Source: Aequoribacter sp049615385 (GTDB taxonomy: Bacteria; Pseudomonadota; Gammaproteobacteria; Pseudomonadales; Halieaceae). From it: DNA of 64,000 nucleotides. A program made the position numbers and the translations under genes. The stretch lies in NCBI RefSeq assembly GCF_049615385.1, contig NZ_JBMZFL010000002.1; one strand, given 5' to 3'. The notes under the pieces are model-generated. The model had not been told where the DNA came from. It was given only the letters and a program-made list of their open reading frames with translations, and ran no database searches. Shown here one piece after another: positions 16,300-25,251 of the stretch (positions are counted from its first letter, which is position 1; every line of letters starts with the position of its first letter).

Positions 16300-18086
16300 C
16301 TACGTAAGTAGTCGCTGCGCGTTGGATGCCGCAGTTTGCGAAGTGCCTTAGCCTCGATCTGACGGATACGCTCACGCGTCACGTCAAACTGTTTGCCCAC
16401 TTCTTCCAATGTGTGGTCTGTGTTCATGTCGATACCGAAGCGCATACGCAAAACCTTGGCCTCGCGCGCAGTCAGTCCCGCCAATACTTCGGTGGTTGCT
16501 TCCTGCAGGCCTTGACCGGTTGCAGAGTCTACCGGGGAGGCGATGGTTATGTCTTCGATAAAGTCACCTAAATGCGAATCTTCATCGTCACCAATGGGCG
16601 TTTCCATCGAGATCGGCTCTTTGGCAATCTTAAGCACTTTACGCACTTTGTCTTCAGGCATATCCATGCGCTCGCCCAATTCTTCGGGCGTGGGCTCTCG
16701 GCCCATCTCTTGTAGCATCTGGCGCGAAATACGATTTAGCTTGTTGATCGTTTCGATCATGTGCACAGGAATACGAATGGTACGTGCTTGGTCGGCAATC
16801 GAGCGAGTGATGGCCTGACGGATCCACCAAGTTGCGTAGGTCGAGAATTTGTAGCCCCGGCGATACTCGAATTTATCGACCGCTTTCATCAAGCCAATGT
16901 TGCCCTCTTGGATGAGATCCAGGAACTGCAGGCCGCGGTTTGTGTACTTTTTAGCGATCGAGATCACTAAGCGTAAGTTCGCTTCGACCATTTCTTTTTT
17001 GGCGCGACGAGCACGAGCTTCACCCATCGACATGCGACGGTTGATTTCCTTGATCTCGCTAACGCTCAGGCCGCTTTTCTCTTCTGTTGCGATAATTCGG
17101 CGCTGCAGGCGCATCAACGTGTCGCGATCGGCTTCGAGTTTCGCGGCGCGTTCTGGTGCTTTCTTGATTAGGTCGTCCAGCCATGCCTCGTTGGTTTCGT
17201 TGCCAACAAAGCTGTCGATAAATGCTTTTCTCGGCACGCTGCAGTGGCGAACGCAAATCGTCATGATCTCGCGCTCTTGCGTGCGGACTTCTTGAAGCAC
17301 ATCGCGTGCCATATCGAGTAGCGGATCAAATACACGAGGCGTCAGCTTAAAGAACTTGAATACCTCGCCAAGCTTGTCCAGCTCTTTAAGGGTCACCTTG
17401 CTCTGGCGGCCTTTTTCGGCGAGTGCTTTCTCGGTCTTTTCCCACTGCTTGCGCAATTCTTTAAAGCGCTTTGCTGCCTCTACGGGGTCTGGACCAGAGT
17501 CACCTTCTTCATCGTCACCGCTTGCTTCGTTGGCGGCTGCGACTTCTGCTGCGGTGGGCACCTCGTCGGCAGGATCCAAATAGCCCACCATCACATCGCC
17601 CAACCGGCGCTCTTCTTGCGTGACTTGGGCGTACTCGTTCAGTACGTGCTCGACGGCGCCGGGGTAGTGCGCTAGGGCCGCCATTAACTCACGGATGCCC
17701 TCTTCGATGCGCTTGGCGATTACAATTTCGCCTTCGCGGGTAAGCAGTTCTACCGTACCCATTTCGCGCATGTACATACGGACTGGGTCAGTCGTTCGGC
17801 CTGCTTCCGTTTCTACCGCAGCCAGTGCGGCCGCGGCCTCGGCCGCAGCGATATCGTCGGCAGAGCTAACGCCTTCGGTCATTAATAGCTCATCGGCATC
17901 GGGTGCCTCTTCGAACACCTGAATACCCATGTCGTTGATCATCTGAATGATATCTTCGACCTGATCTGGATCTGAGATGTCTTCGGGCAGGTGATCGTTG
18001 ACCTCTGAGTAAGTCAAATAGCCTTGTTCTTTGCCTTTCGCGATCAGGCTCTTCAAGCGAGACTGTTGCTTGACTGATTCAGTCAT
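16284..18086 (-). CDS. rpoD: RNA polymerase sigma factor RpoD (sigma-70)
   Basis: The 600-residue primary sigma factor. It has region 1.1 (residues about 1-75), region 1.2 (TDPVRMYMREMGTVELLTREGE), a large non-conserved insert, region 2 with the -10 reader (GYKFSTYATWWIRQAITR), region 3, and region 4.2 helix-turn-helix (DVTRERIRQIEAKALRKLRHP). The length is close to E. coli (613). It is the last gene of the macromolecular synthesis operon and has an extended -10 promoter of its own in the dnaG-rpoD gap. Confidence 0.98.
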   Translation of the reverse strand: MTESVKQQSRLKSLIAKGKEQGYLTYSEVNDHLPEDISDPDQVEDIIQMINDMGIQVFEEAPDADELLMTEGVSSADDIAAAEAAAALAAVETEAGRTTDPVRMYMREMGTVELLTREGEIVIAKRIEEGIRELMAALAHYPGAVEHVLNEYAQVTQEERRLGDVMVGYLDPADEVPTAAEVAAANEASGDDEEGDSGPDPVEAAKRFKELRKQWEKTEKALAEKGRQSKVTLKELDKLGEVFKFFKLTPRVFDPLLDMARDVLQEVRTQEREIMTICVRHCSVPRKAFIDSFVGNETNEAWLDDLIKKAPERAAKLEADRDTLMRLQRRIIATEEKSGLSVSEIKEINRRMSMGEARARRAKKEMVEANLRLVISIAKKYTNRGLQFLDLIQEGNIGLMKAVDKFEYRRGYKFSTYATWWIRQAITRSIADQARTIRIPVHMIETINKLNRISRQMLQEMGREPTPEELGERMDMPEDKVRKVLKIAKEPISMETPIGDDEDSHLGDFIEDITIASPVDSATGQGLQEATTEVLAGLTAREAKVLRMRFGIDMNTDHTLEEVGKQFDVTRERIRQIEAKALRKLRHPTRSDYLRSFLDD

Positions 18087-18124
18087 GAAGCGGTTACCTA
18101 TGAGGAGATAAAATTAAGCCGGTT

Positions 18125-18133
18125 ATTATAACA
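18125..18133 (-). promoter_or_regulatory. Extended -10 promoter of rpoD
   Basis: On the minus strand TGTTATAAT gives a perfect TGn-TATAAT extended -10 within the 101-base gap between dnaG and rpoD. No -35 consensus is present at 17 bp (TGGCCG). A start near 18118 would leave a leader of about 30 bases. Internal rpoD promoters are known in E. coli. Confidence 0.55.
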
Positions 18134-18187
18134 AGTTCAAAGCCTTACGGCCAGACGCTGAGCGCTTGGCTTGAAAAAAGTTTGTAG

Positions 18188-20011
18188 CTATGAATTCGCT
18201 GACTCTAAGGCACGCAGTTCTGCCAAAAGTTCCTTAAGTTCGGATTTTTCGGTATCGGACAAAGACCCAATGCCGCGTTTGCTGAGATCATTTATGCGTT
18301 CTTGCAGAACTTTCAACTTGGGATGCTTTGTCAGGCGCCGCAGACAGTCTTTAAATTGAACGGGCAGACCATCGAAAGGAATGATCGATTCCTCACCCGC
18401 GAGTCGAGCCAGCAATTCACCCTCGGCAGTACCATACCAATGCCCGAGGAGCATCGCGGTATTGGAGTGTGGTTGTCTGCGCAGCAATGTGAGTAGCTCG
18501 CTCAGCAGCGACTCGCCAGAATCATTTAGTATGGCAATGTCTTCGTTCTCGACTTGCGTGGCGACGTCGGGTCGCTGTAACAGTAAACTGATGCAGGTAA
18601 GCGCCAACTTACTGGGTCCGATATTTTTTTCATGGCGTTGAATTGGTTTGGGCGCTAGGGAATTAGGGCTATTTGGCTCGAGATCTTGCGCGAGAATGGG
18701 CTTCGGCTTTGGTGTTTGAATCTGGGCAAGCTCTGTTAAAGACGCTAAATCTACGCCAGTCCGATCGGCCAGCGCCTGCCACATCAATTGTTTAAACACG
18801 CCGCTTGGCAGTTGTTGTACCAGTGGCACAGCACGCTTTGAAAATGAGGCTTTACCTTCGAGCGATTCTTGATTTAATCCCTCTGCGGCCATATCGAATA
18901 AAAACTGTTCGACCGGTCGAGCATCTTTGATTAATGATTCAAACGCTTGGGTGCCGAGTTTTCGGACCAGTGTATCGGGGTCTTCACCCTCATCTAGGAA
19001 CAAAAACTTGGCTTGACGACCATCCTCGAGCAAGGGCAGTACCGTATGTAGCGCGCGCTCTGCTGCGGCTCGTCCGGCCTTATCGCCATCAAAGCAGAAC
19101 ACAACTTCTGATACAAGACGATAGAGGCGCGTTAAATGATGTTCCGATGTGGCCGTCCCCAGTGTTGCCACTGCGTAGTGAATATCGTGTTGCGCAAGTG
19201 CAATGACATCCATATAGCCTTCAACGACCACGATGCGCTCGATGGATTTGCGTGACTGTTTGGCTTCGTAAAGCCCATACAGCTCGCGGCTTTTTGAGAA
19301 TACGGGCGTCTCGGGTGAATTAAGATATTTTGGTTTTTCGTCGCCCAGTACGCGACCGCCAAAGGCCACCACACGCCCCCGTTGATCCCTGATTGGGAAC
19401 ATAATGCGATCTCGAAAGCGATCGTAGGTGCGGTCCTTATCGTTGCGGATTGCCATGCCGTTTTCGACTAATGATTCGAGCTCTTTATCGCCCAAGCGCT
19501 CGATCAGATTTTGCCATCCAGGCGGCGCAAACCCAATCTGATAAAGTTTAGCGATGTGCCCACTCAAGCCCCGGCCCTTCAGGTAGTCGACGGCTCGACC
19601 GGCTTGCGGGTGATGTCGCAGGGCGTGTTGATAGTACTGATTAGCGGCATTCAGGGTCGTGTAGAGATGGGATTGACGGTCTCGTTGTGCCTCTTGCTGC
19701 GGAGTGGTTTGCTCGCGAGGTACTTCCAGGCCAGCGGTGTGGGCGAGTGTTTCCACGGCTTGCGGAAAGTCGACATTGTCGTAGTCCATCACAAAGCCGA
19801 TGGCGTTTCCGCCCGCGCCACAGCCAAAGCAATAATAAAACTGCTTGTCTGGGTTAACGCTGAAAGAAGGCGTCTTTTCGTCGTGAAAAGGGCAGCGAGC
19901 CGAGTAATTCTTGCCGGTCTTTTTCAGTTTTATTCGACGATCAACGACTTCCACAATATCGGCGCGGTCGAGCAGGGTGTCGATAAAGCTTTGTGGAATG
20001 AGTCCGGCCAT
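18188..20011 (-). CDS. dnaG: DNA primase
   Basis: The 607-residue replicative primase that makes RNA primers for DnaB-directed lagging-strand synthesis. The N-terminal zinc finger is CHC2-type (Cys40, His43, Cys61, Cys64). The RNA polymerase/TOPRIM core contains the catalytic acidic residues in VVVEGYMDVIAL and CFDGDKAGRAAA. The C-terminal helicase-binding domain follows a Pro/Lys linker at about 430. It lies between yqeY (71-base gap) and rpoD. Confidence 0.97.
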   Translation of the reverse strand: MAGLIPQSFIDTLLDRADIVEVVDRRIKLKKTGKNYSARCPFHDEKTPSFSVNPDKQFYYCFGCGAGGNAIGFVMDYDNVDFPQAVETLAHTAGLEVPREQTTPQQEAQRDRQSHLYTTLNAANQYYQHALRHHPQAGRAVDYLKGRGLSGHIAKLYQIGFAPPGWQNLIERLGDKELESLVENGMAIRNDKDRTYDRFRDRIMFPIRDQRGRVVAFGGRVLGDEKPKYLNSPETPVFSKSRELYGLYEAKQSRKSIERIVVVEGYMDVIALAQHDIHYAVATLGTATSEHHLTRLYRLVSEVVFCFDGDKAGRAAAERALHTVLPLLEDGRQAKFLFLDEGEDPDTLVRKLGTQAFESLIKDARPVEQFLFDMAAEGLNQESLEGKASFSKRAVPLVQQLPSGVFKQLMWQALADRTGVDLASLTELAQIQTPKPKPILAQDLEPNSPNSLAPKPIQRHEKNIGPSKLALTCISLLLQRPDVATQVENEDIAILNDSGESLLSELLTLLRRQPHSNTAMLLGHWYGTAEGELLARLAGEESIIPFDGLPVQFKDCLRRLTKHPKLKVLQERINDLSKRGIGSLSDTEKSELKELLAELRALESANS

Positions 20012-20082
20012 GGGCTATGTACGTTGCCAAAAAGGCTATTGAATCACGTTTTAGAGGCTTTGCCTAAAGACGGTGATCGCCT

Positions 20083-20529
20083 TTAGTTAAGGAGTGCTTT
20101 GACCCGCTTGGACACTTCGGCCATATCTGCTCGGCCTTGCATCTGTGGTTTGATGGTTGCCATTACAGCTCCCATTGCCTGCATGCCACTGGCGCCTGAT
20201 GCCGCAATCGCGTCTTGAATCATTTTGTCGATTTCGTCAGCGGATAGAGGTTCTGGTAAAAATTCGCTAATCACTGCGATCTCGGCGAGTTCTTGCTCGG
20301 CGAGCTCATCGCGTCCAGCGTTTTGATATTGTTCTACGGAGTCGCGACGCTGTTTCAGCATCTTGTCCATAATCGCAGTAGCCCGCGCATCGTCAATGTC
20401 GATGCGCTCGTCTACTTCAATGCGTTTGAATTCCGATTGAATTAATCGGAGGGTGCCTAGGCGCTGCTTATCCTTTGCTTTCATGGCCTCTTTAACAGAG
20501 GCTTTTATCTGCTCGACTAGCGTAGCCAT
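20083..20529 (-). CDS. yqeY: GatB/YqeY domain protein
   Basis: A 148-residue, mostly helical protein of the YqeY family, related to the C-terminal tail of GatB. LRLIQSEFKRIEVDERI and GAVMATIKPQMQGRADMAEVSK are conserved. It is commonly found between rpsU and dnaG in gammaproteobacteria, as here (12 bases after rpsU). A tRNA-binding role is suspected from the GatB tail but not established. Confidence 0.92.
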   Translation of the reverse strand: MATLVEQIKASVKEAMKAKDKQRLGTLRLIQSEFKRIEVDERIDIDDARATAIMDKMLKQRRDSVEQYQNAGRDELAEQELAEIAVISEFLPEPLSADEIDKMIQDAIAASGASGMQAMGAVMATIKPQMQGRADMAEVSKRVKALLN

Positions 20530-20541
20530 GGGCGCAGTCTC

Positions 20542-20757
20542 TTAATACAAACGAGTACGCTTGCGGTTTTCGCGAGAGACTTTTTTCAGGTGGCGTTTAA
20601 CGGCAGCAGCGGCAGCTCGTTTGCGCAAGGTGGTAGGCTTTTCGTAGTGCTCACGCTTGCGAACTTCAGCCAATACACCGGCTTTTTCACAAGAGCGCTT
20701 GAAGCGACGAAGTGCTACGTCAAAGGGTTCGTTTTCTTTCAGCTTTACTGATGGCAT
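20542..20757 (-). CDS. rpsU: 30S ribosomal protein bS21
   Basis: A 71-residue basic protein, MPSVKLKENEPFDVALRRFK at the N-terminus and a Lys/Arg-rich C-terminal helix. The family length of 71 fixes the start at 20757 and excludes an upstream in-frame start. It is the first gene of the rpsU-yqeY-dnaG-rpoD operon, where it couples ribosome, replication and transcription capacity. Confidence 0.97.
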   Translation of the reverse strand: MPSVKLKENEPFDVALRRFKRSCEKAGVLAEVRKREHYEKPTTLRKRAAAAAVKRHLKKVSRENRKRTRLY

Positions 20758-20817
20758 TCTATTTACCTGTCCAGTTGTACGGTATGGGTGTAAACCCAAT
20801 TTCAATTAAGGGCGCGA

Positions 20818-20846
20818 ATTCTATAGTGGATTGCGCACGAATGCAA
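20818..20846 (-). promoter_or_regulatory. Sigma-70 promoter of the rpsU-yqeY-dnaG-rpoD operon
   Basis: On the minus strand TTGCAT (20841-20846), a 17-bp spacer and TAGAAT (20818-20823) lie about 60 bases before rpsU. The bases after the -10 are GC-rich (TCGCGCCC), a discriminator type associated with stringent (ppGpp/DksA) repression of ribosomal genes. It faces away from tsaD. Confidence 0.55.
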
Positions 20847-20911
20847 AGCTTTCTGCTAGCTCATTGCGCGCGCCTGTTTTACCATTGCGCCCAAGTGTTA
20901 ACGGGTGCCCT

Positions 20912-21943
20912 ATGCGAGTATTAGGAATAGAAACCTCCTGCGACGAAACTGGGGTCGCAATTTACGATACCGAGGCCGGATTGTTGGCTGAAGCCTTGTA
21001 CAGCCAAATCGATATTCATGCTGTCTACGGCGGTGTTGTACCAGAACTGGCCTCGCGCGATCACGTGCGCAAAACCTTGCCTTTGATTCATGACGTCTTG
21101 TCTCGAGCGGGTCTTGAGATTCACGATATCGAGGGTATTGCATATACCTCAGGTCCCGGATTGATTGGCGCTTTAATGGTTGGTGCTCTGGTGGGGCGAT
21201 CGCTGGCCGAAACCCTAGGCATCCCCGCGCTGGGTGTGCATCACATGGAAGGCCATTTGTTGGCACCCATGTTGTCGGATGAACCGCCGACCATGCCTTT
21301 TGTCGCCTTGCTCGTTTCAGGTGGGCATACTCAATTGATCGAAGTGCAGGGCATTGGAGACTACACCTTACTGGGGGAGTCGGTTGACGATGCCGCAGGT
21401 GAGGCTTTTGATAAAGTGGCAAAGATGTTGTACTTGCCCTATCCAGGTGGGCCGCACGTTGCAAAAAAGGCGGAGTCCGGTAACCCAGACCGCTTCGATT
21501 TTCCGCGCCCTATGGTGAATAAGCCGGGCCTGAACTTCAGTTTTAGCGGACTCAAAACCTATACCTTAACTACTCTGCAAAGCTTGGGCGGTATACATGA
21601 AATCAGCGAGCAGGATGTGTGCGATATTGCGCGCGCCTTCGAGGATGCCGTGGTTGATACGCTAATCATTAAATGTCGACGGGCTCTTGAGCAGACCGGG
21701 CTAAAGACTTTGGTGATGGCAGGCGGAGTTAGCGCTAACCAGCGCTTGCGCGCGAGTCTCGTTCCGGCGTTAGCACCACTGGGGACTAGTGTGTATTACC
21801 CTGCGCCGGCGTATTGCACTGATAATGGTGCGATGATCGCTTACGCCGGTGCTCAACGGTTGTTGGCGGGCGAGCAAGACGGACCTTTGATGGATCTGAG
21901 GCCGCGATGGCCCTTAGCGGAATTGCGAGCGGTGTCGAGTTAA
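20912..21943 (+). CDS. tsaD: tRNA N6-adenosine threonylcarbamoyltransferase
   Basis: A 343-residue enzyme that transfers threonylcarbamoyl from TC-AMP to A37 of ANN-reading tRNAs, together with TsaB and TsaE. It is an ASKHA-fold protein with metal ligands His111 and His115 (HHMEGHL), plus LLVSGGHTQL and DDAAGEAFDKVAKML. The start at MRVLGIETSCDETG follows family length; an in-frame upstream start would add 27 unconserved residues. It overlaps folB by one base in TAATG. The pairing with tRNA-Ile2 in this window is coincidental but biochemically related, since that tRNA is a t6A substrate. Confidence 0.96.
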   Translation: MRVLGIETSCDETGVAIYDTEAGLLAEALYSQIDIHAVYGGVVPELASRDHVRKTLPLIHDVLSRAGLEIHDIEGIAYTSGPGLIGALMVGALVGRSLAETLGIPALGVHHMEGHLLAPMLSDEPPTMPFVALLVSGGHTQLIEVQGIGDYTLLGESVDDAAGEAFDKVAKMLYLPYPGGPHVAKKAESGNPDRFDFPRPMVNKPGLNFSFSGLKTYTLTTLQSLGGIHEISEQDVCDIARAFEDAVVDTLIIKCRRALEQTGLKTLVMAGGVSANQRLRASLVPALAPLGTSVYYPAPAYCTDNGAMIAYAGAQRLLAGEQDGPLMDLRPRWPLAELRAVSS

Positions 21944-22305
21944 TGGGTGATTGTGTCTTAATTAAAGGCCTGCGCGTGCCCACTTGCATAGGCGTGCATG
22001 CATGGGAGCGCGAGATTCGACAGGAATTGGTCCTTGATATAAAGCTCGAATGGAATAATCGGTTACCGGCAGCGAGCGACAATGTTCGAGACTGTTTAGA
22101 TTACACCGCAGTATCGGATTGGATAATGCACTACCTGGCTCAATCACAAGCCCAGCTTATTGAAACAGTAGCCGAACAAATAGCGATTGGTTTGTTGCAT
22201 CAGTTTGGTGTCGCCGAGGTATCGTTGACAGTTAAAAAGCCCGGTGCGGTGCCGCAAGCTGACTGGGTGGGTGTGGAGCTCACGCGAACGCAGGCCGATT
22301 TGTGA
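21943..22305 (+). CDS. folB: Dihydroneopterin aldolase
   Basis: A 120-residue folate-pathway enzyme converting dihydroneopterin to 6-hydroxymethyl-dihydropterin. Conserved features are IKGLRVPTCIGVHAWEREIRQ, LDYTAVSDWI, the glutamate of LIETVAEQIA and VSLTVKKPGAVP. The start ATG overlaps the tsaD stop, and its own stop overlaps the folK start (GTGA). In Pseudomonas plsY usually separates tsaD and folB; here it is absent. Confidence 0.93.
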   Translation: MGDCVLIKGLRVPTCIGVHAWEREIRQELVLDIKLEWNNRLPAASDNVRDCLDYTAVSDWIMHYLAQSQAQLIETVAEQIAIGLLHQFGVAEVSLTVKKPGAVPQADWVGVELTRTQADL

Positions 22306-22814
22306 GAGTATACCTAGGTATCGGCAGCAATATTGCGCCTGCTGATTCGATTGCTTCGGGTTTGCAAGCCTTGCGAGACGAGTTTGGTGCGCTGCAAGCA
22401 TCAAGTGTCTACGAGTCAGACAGTGTTGGCTTTGACGGGCCGCGCTTTTGGAACTTAGTGGTGGCTCTGGATGCCGATTTGGGGTTGTTCGATTTACAAG
22501 ATCGTCTTCGCGCCATCGAGTATCGGCACGGGCGCCCCGAGAACGCTATGCGCAACAGCAGTCGGGCGCTGGACATCGATATTTTGTTGTATGGCGATTA
22601 CTGCGGTTTTTACGAGCACATCGAGTTGCCGCGCCCCGAAATTCATTACAACGCTTTTGTACTCAGGCCCCTAGCGGAGCTCGCACCTAATCGCGCACTG
22701 CCTAACATCAATATTTCCTTGAGTGAGCTCTGGCAACGTTTTGATCAGGCAAAGCAACCTTTGGTGCGCATTCCTTACGTTTTTCTGGGTGTAGAGTTAC
22801 CGGGTAATCTCTAG
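22302..22814 (+). CDS. folK: 2-amino-4-hydroxy-6-hydroxymethyldihydropteridine pyrophosphokinase
   Basis: A 170-residue HPPK, the next folate step after FolB. It has YLGIGSNIAP at the N-terminus, the substrate loop SVGFDGPRFWNLVV, and the ATP/Mg site R-x-LDIDILLYGD, with LPRPEIHYNAFVLRPLAE near the C-terminus. It uses a GTG start in a 4-base overlap with folB. Its stop interlocks with that of the convergent cca gene (CTAG at 22811-22814). Confidence 0.93.
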   Translation: MRVYLGIGSNIAPADSIASGLQALRDEFGALQASSVYESDSVGFDGPRFWNLVVALDADLGLFDLQDRLRAIEYRHGRPENAMRNSSRALDIDILLYGDYCGFYEHIELPRPEIHYNAFVLRPLAELAPNRALPNINISLSELWQRFDQAKQPLVRIPYVFLGVELPGNL

Positions 22815-23947
22815 TCATTAGCCGCCAAGGCATTAGCAACAGCTTCACGGCGTGCTTGTTCTATGGCTTGTCCAATTGCGGGTCCCGTCAAATTGGCCTC
22901 GACATTGCCGCGGCCTATCTCTCGGCACATTTCGGCAAGTGCTAGCCACTCTGACCGGTTGTTTGTCTGCTCGTGGTTATCGATTCGTGCAAGATGGGCA
23001 GCCGTACTGAGTAAGTCCGCAAAACCTTCGCCTTGCTTGAGCGCGCCGCAATCACGCAAGCTGTTAAACACGGAATCGGGAGCCTGGGCATTGGGCGCAG
23101 CTTGTAGTTCAGGATGTACCCGCAGCTGGGCAATGTGTTCCACGATCCGCTTGGGCAGCCCGAACTGCGAAGTCAGTGCAGGTAAAGCATCTTTGAGTGT
23201 GGGCTGTTTGCTGCCACGCAGTAGCCATGCGGCGATATGGTGGGTCGTATTGCGGCAGAGCATTGCACTTTGGTTCAGCGTATCTGTCCACGGCGTAAAA
23301 GTCGTGGGGCCTGTGTTGTCTACCTTGAGTAACTGCTGCAAGGCACCGCACTGTGCCAGTACCGCGATAAACTCGCCTGGATGTTGAGTGCCGAGCGCCT
23401 TGTGCAATTCTTGCCATAACCGCTCGTGAGGTAGGGTCGTCAATTCGCCGCTGGCCACGATGGTTTGCATTAGGCGCTGTGTTTCGGGCGCGATAGAAAA
23501 CCCAAGGTGCTTAAATCGAGCGGCGAAGCGGGCCAAGCGCAAGACTCTTAAGGGATCTTCGCTGAAGGCATCGGTTACGTGGCGTAAAACCCGAGCCTCT
23601 AAGTCGACCCGGCCACCATAAGGGTCAATTAATGTGCCATCTTTGGTTTGAGCCATGGCGTTAATGGTTAAGTCCCGGCGCGCCAAGTCCTCTTCCAGTG
23701 AAACGTCTGGTGCGTAATGGCACGCAAAGCCGTGGTAACCCTGACCTTGTTTGCGCTCTGTGCGGGCTAGGGCGTACTCTTCGTTGGTGTTTGGATGTAA
23801 AAAAACCGGAAAGTCCTTGCCGACAGCGCGAAAGCCTTGTTCTAGCATGGCCTCGGGACTGCCGCCCACGACTACCCAGTCGCGTTCATGCACGGGTAGG
23901 TTTAACAGGCTATCACGGACGGCGCCGCCCACAAGATACGTTTTCAT
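22811..23947 (-). CDS. cca: CCA-adding tRNA nucleotidyltransferase, without HD domain
   Basis: A 378-residue class II nucleotidyltransferase that builds or repairs the tRNA 3' CCA. It has YLVGGAVRDSLL, the RRDLTINAMAQ signature, and the conserved DFPVFLHP and EYALARTERK blocks. It differs from E. coli Cca (412 residues) in having Glu where the first catalytic carboxylate is usually Asp (HERDWVVVGG) and in lacking an evident HD-phosphohydrolase motif in the C-terminal half. The second carboxylate (Asp) is retained, and Glu at the first position is seen in other gammaproteobacteria as far as I recall. Tail-to-tail with folK. Confidence 0.92.
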   Translation of the reverse strand: MKTYLVGGAVRDSLLNLPVHERDWVVVGGSPEAMLEQGFRAVGKDFPVFLHPNTNEEYALARTERKQGQGYHGFACHYAPDVSLEEDLARRDLTINAMAQTKDGTLIDPYGGRVDLEARVLRHVTDAFSEDPLRVLRLARFAARFKHLGFSIAPETQRLMQTIVASGELTTLPHERLWQELHKALGTQHPGEFIAVLAQCGALQQLLKVDNTGPTTFTPWTDTLNQSAMLCRNTTHHIAAWLLRGSKQPTLKDALPALTSQFGLPKRIVEHIAQLRVHPELQAAPNAQAPDSVFNSLRDCGALKQGEGFADLLSTAAHLARIDNHEQTNNRSEWLALAEMCREIGRGNVEANLTGPAIGQAIEQARREAVANALAAND

Positions 23948-23974
23948 GCGTCGAGTTTAGGCCCAAACGCGGTG

Positions 23975-24826
23975 TTAGACCAGAGGCTTGCCGTTTTTGC
24001 AGGGGCAGCGAAAGAAGCGATCCTGTTCAAGCTCGTAAAGCGTTAACGAGCCGCCCCATACACACCCTGTGTCTAAGGCAAGTGCATGCGGTGCGGCGCA
24101 ACGACCCTCAAGTGCTGCCCAATGGCCAAAGACAATGCGATGGTTTTCCGGAATTTGATGGGGATGATTAAACCATGCATCCACGGGCTCGGGTGTTTGA
24201 GTCAACGGGTTGGGTAACTCACTTGCCGAGGGGCTTGGCCCCTTGCTGGTCAAATCGAGTCGGCCCGACGCGGTACAAAAGCGCATGCGAGTGAAGACGT
24301 TGGTAATCGAGCGCAGACGTATCACGCCTGTCTGGGATTCGTCAAAGTAGTCGGGCTCGTTACCGTACATGGATTCAAAAAACAACGGCGCCTTGCTTGA
24401 GCGCAGCATAGCTTGTACTTCGTTGGCATACCCTTGGGCCTGCTCGAGTGACCAATTTGGCGCAATGCCCGCATGCACCATGGTGACTTGGCTTTGGGTA
24501 TACATTAACGGCTGCTGTATTAGCCAGCCCAAAAGGGTGTCGCAGTCTTTGGCTTTTAAGATTTCATCTATGGTATCGCCTTTTGAGGGTTTGCGTACCC
24601 CATGGGCCACAGCCAGCAGATGAAGATCGTGATTACCTAATACGACCTGAACATGATCTCGCCGTTCGTACACAAAACGCAAAGCCTTTAGGCTCTTAGG
24701 GCCGCGATTGACAATGTCGCCCACCAGCCACAACCGGTCGTGTTGATCGTTAAAGTTTGCCTGTTTCAGCACGCATTTCAGCGGCTTTAAGCAGCCTTGT
24801 AAATCGCCGGCAATAAACGTCGCCAT
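23975..24826 (-). CDS. apaH: Symmetrical bis(5'-nucleosyl)-tetraphosphatase
   Basis: A 283-residue metallophosphoesterase that cleaves Ap4A to 2 ADP and also decaps Np4-capped RNA. The PPP-family metal motifs are visible: GDLQG, GDIVNRGP and GNHDLHLL, with later histidines in VHAGIAP and FGHWAALEG. It is the last gene of the lptD-surA-pdxA-rsmA-apaG-apaH operon, 5 bases after apaG. Confidence 0.94.
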   Translation of the reverse strand: MATFIAGDLQGCLKPLKCVLKQANFNDQHDRLWLVGDIVNRGPKSLKALRFVYERRDHVQVVLGNHDLHLLAVAHGVRKPSKGDTIDEILKAKDCDTLLGWLIQQPLMYTQSQVTMVHAGIAPNWSLEQAQGYANEVQAMLRSSKAPLFFESMYGNEPDYFDESQTGVIRLRSITNVFTRMRFCTASGRLDLTSKGPSPSASELPNPLTQTPEPVDAWFNHPHQIPENHRIVFGHWAALEGRCAAPHALALDTGCVWGGSLTLYELEQDRFFRCPCKNGKPLV

Positions 24827-24831
24827 GGGTG

Positions 24832-25251
24832 TTAATGCAGAGCCCCGGGCTTGGCTAGCCGAAAGCTTGGGATAGTGACTTTAAACGTGTCTGGAAACGC
24901 GCCATGTTCGTGAATGACTTCGAAGGTGTAGTAGCCTTCCATAAAGCCGATGGGGGTCTCGAAATTTGAGCCGCTGGTGTAGTCATAATGCGCGCCGGGA
25001 CGCAGAGTCGGCGTTTCGCCAACGACGCCAGCACCTTCTACCTCATCAATCTTGCCGTTGGCATTGGTGATTCTCCAGTACCGGCGAAGCAGGCGCACGG
25101 TTTCGTCGCTGTGGTTTTCGATGCGAATGCGGTACGCAAAGCGATATTGCTTGCGCGCTGGATCAGAGTGCATTTCGAGATACTGAGGCTGAGTAAAGAC
25201 CCGGATATCCAGCTTGGTGACCTCTTTGGTGTCAGAATTGTTCGATGCCAT
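24832..25251 (-). CDS. apaG: ApaG domain protein
   Basis: A 139-residue beta-sandwich protein of the ApaG/DUF525 family (about 125 residues, with a short N-terminal extension here). RYWRITNANGKIDEVEGAGVVGETP and FMEGYYTFE are diagnostic. The family is linked genetically to apaH and cation handling; the bacterial function is poorly defined. Its start overlaps the end of rsmA by 20 bases. Confidence 0.92.
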   Translation of the reverse strand: MASNNSDTKEVTKLDIRVFTQPQYLEMHSDPARKQYRFAYRIRIENHSDETVRLLRRYWRITNANGKIDEVEGAGVVGETPTLRPGAHYDYTSGSNFETPIGFMEGYYTFEVIHEHGAFPDTFKVTIPSFRLAKPGALH

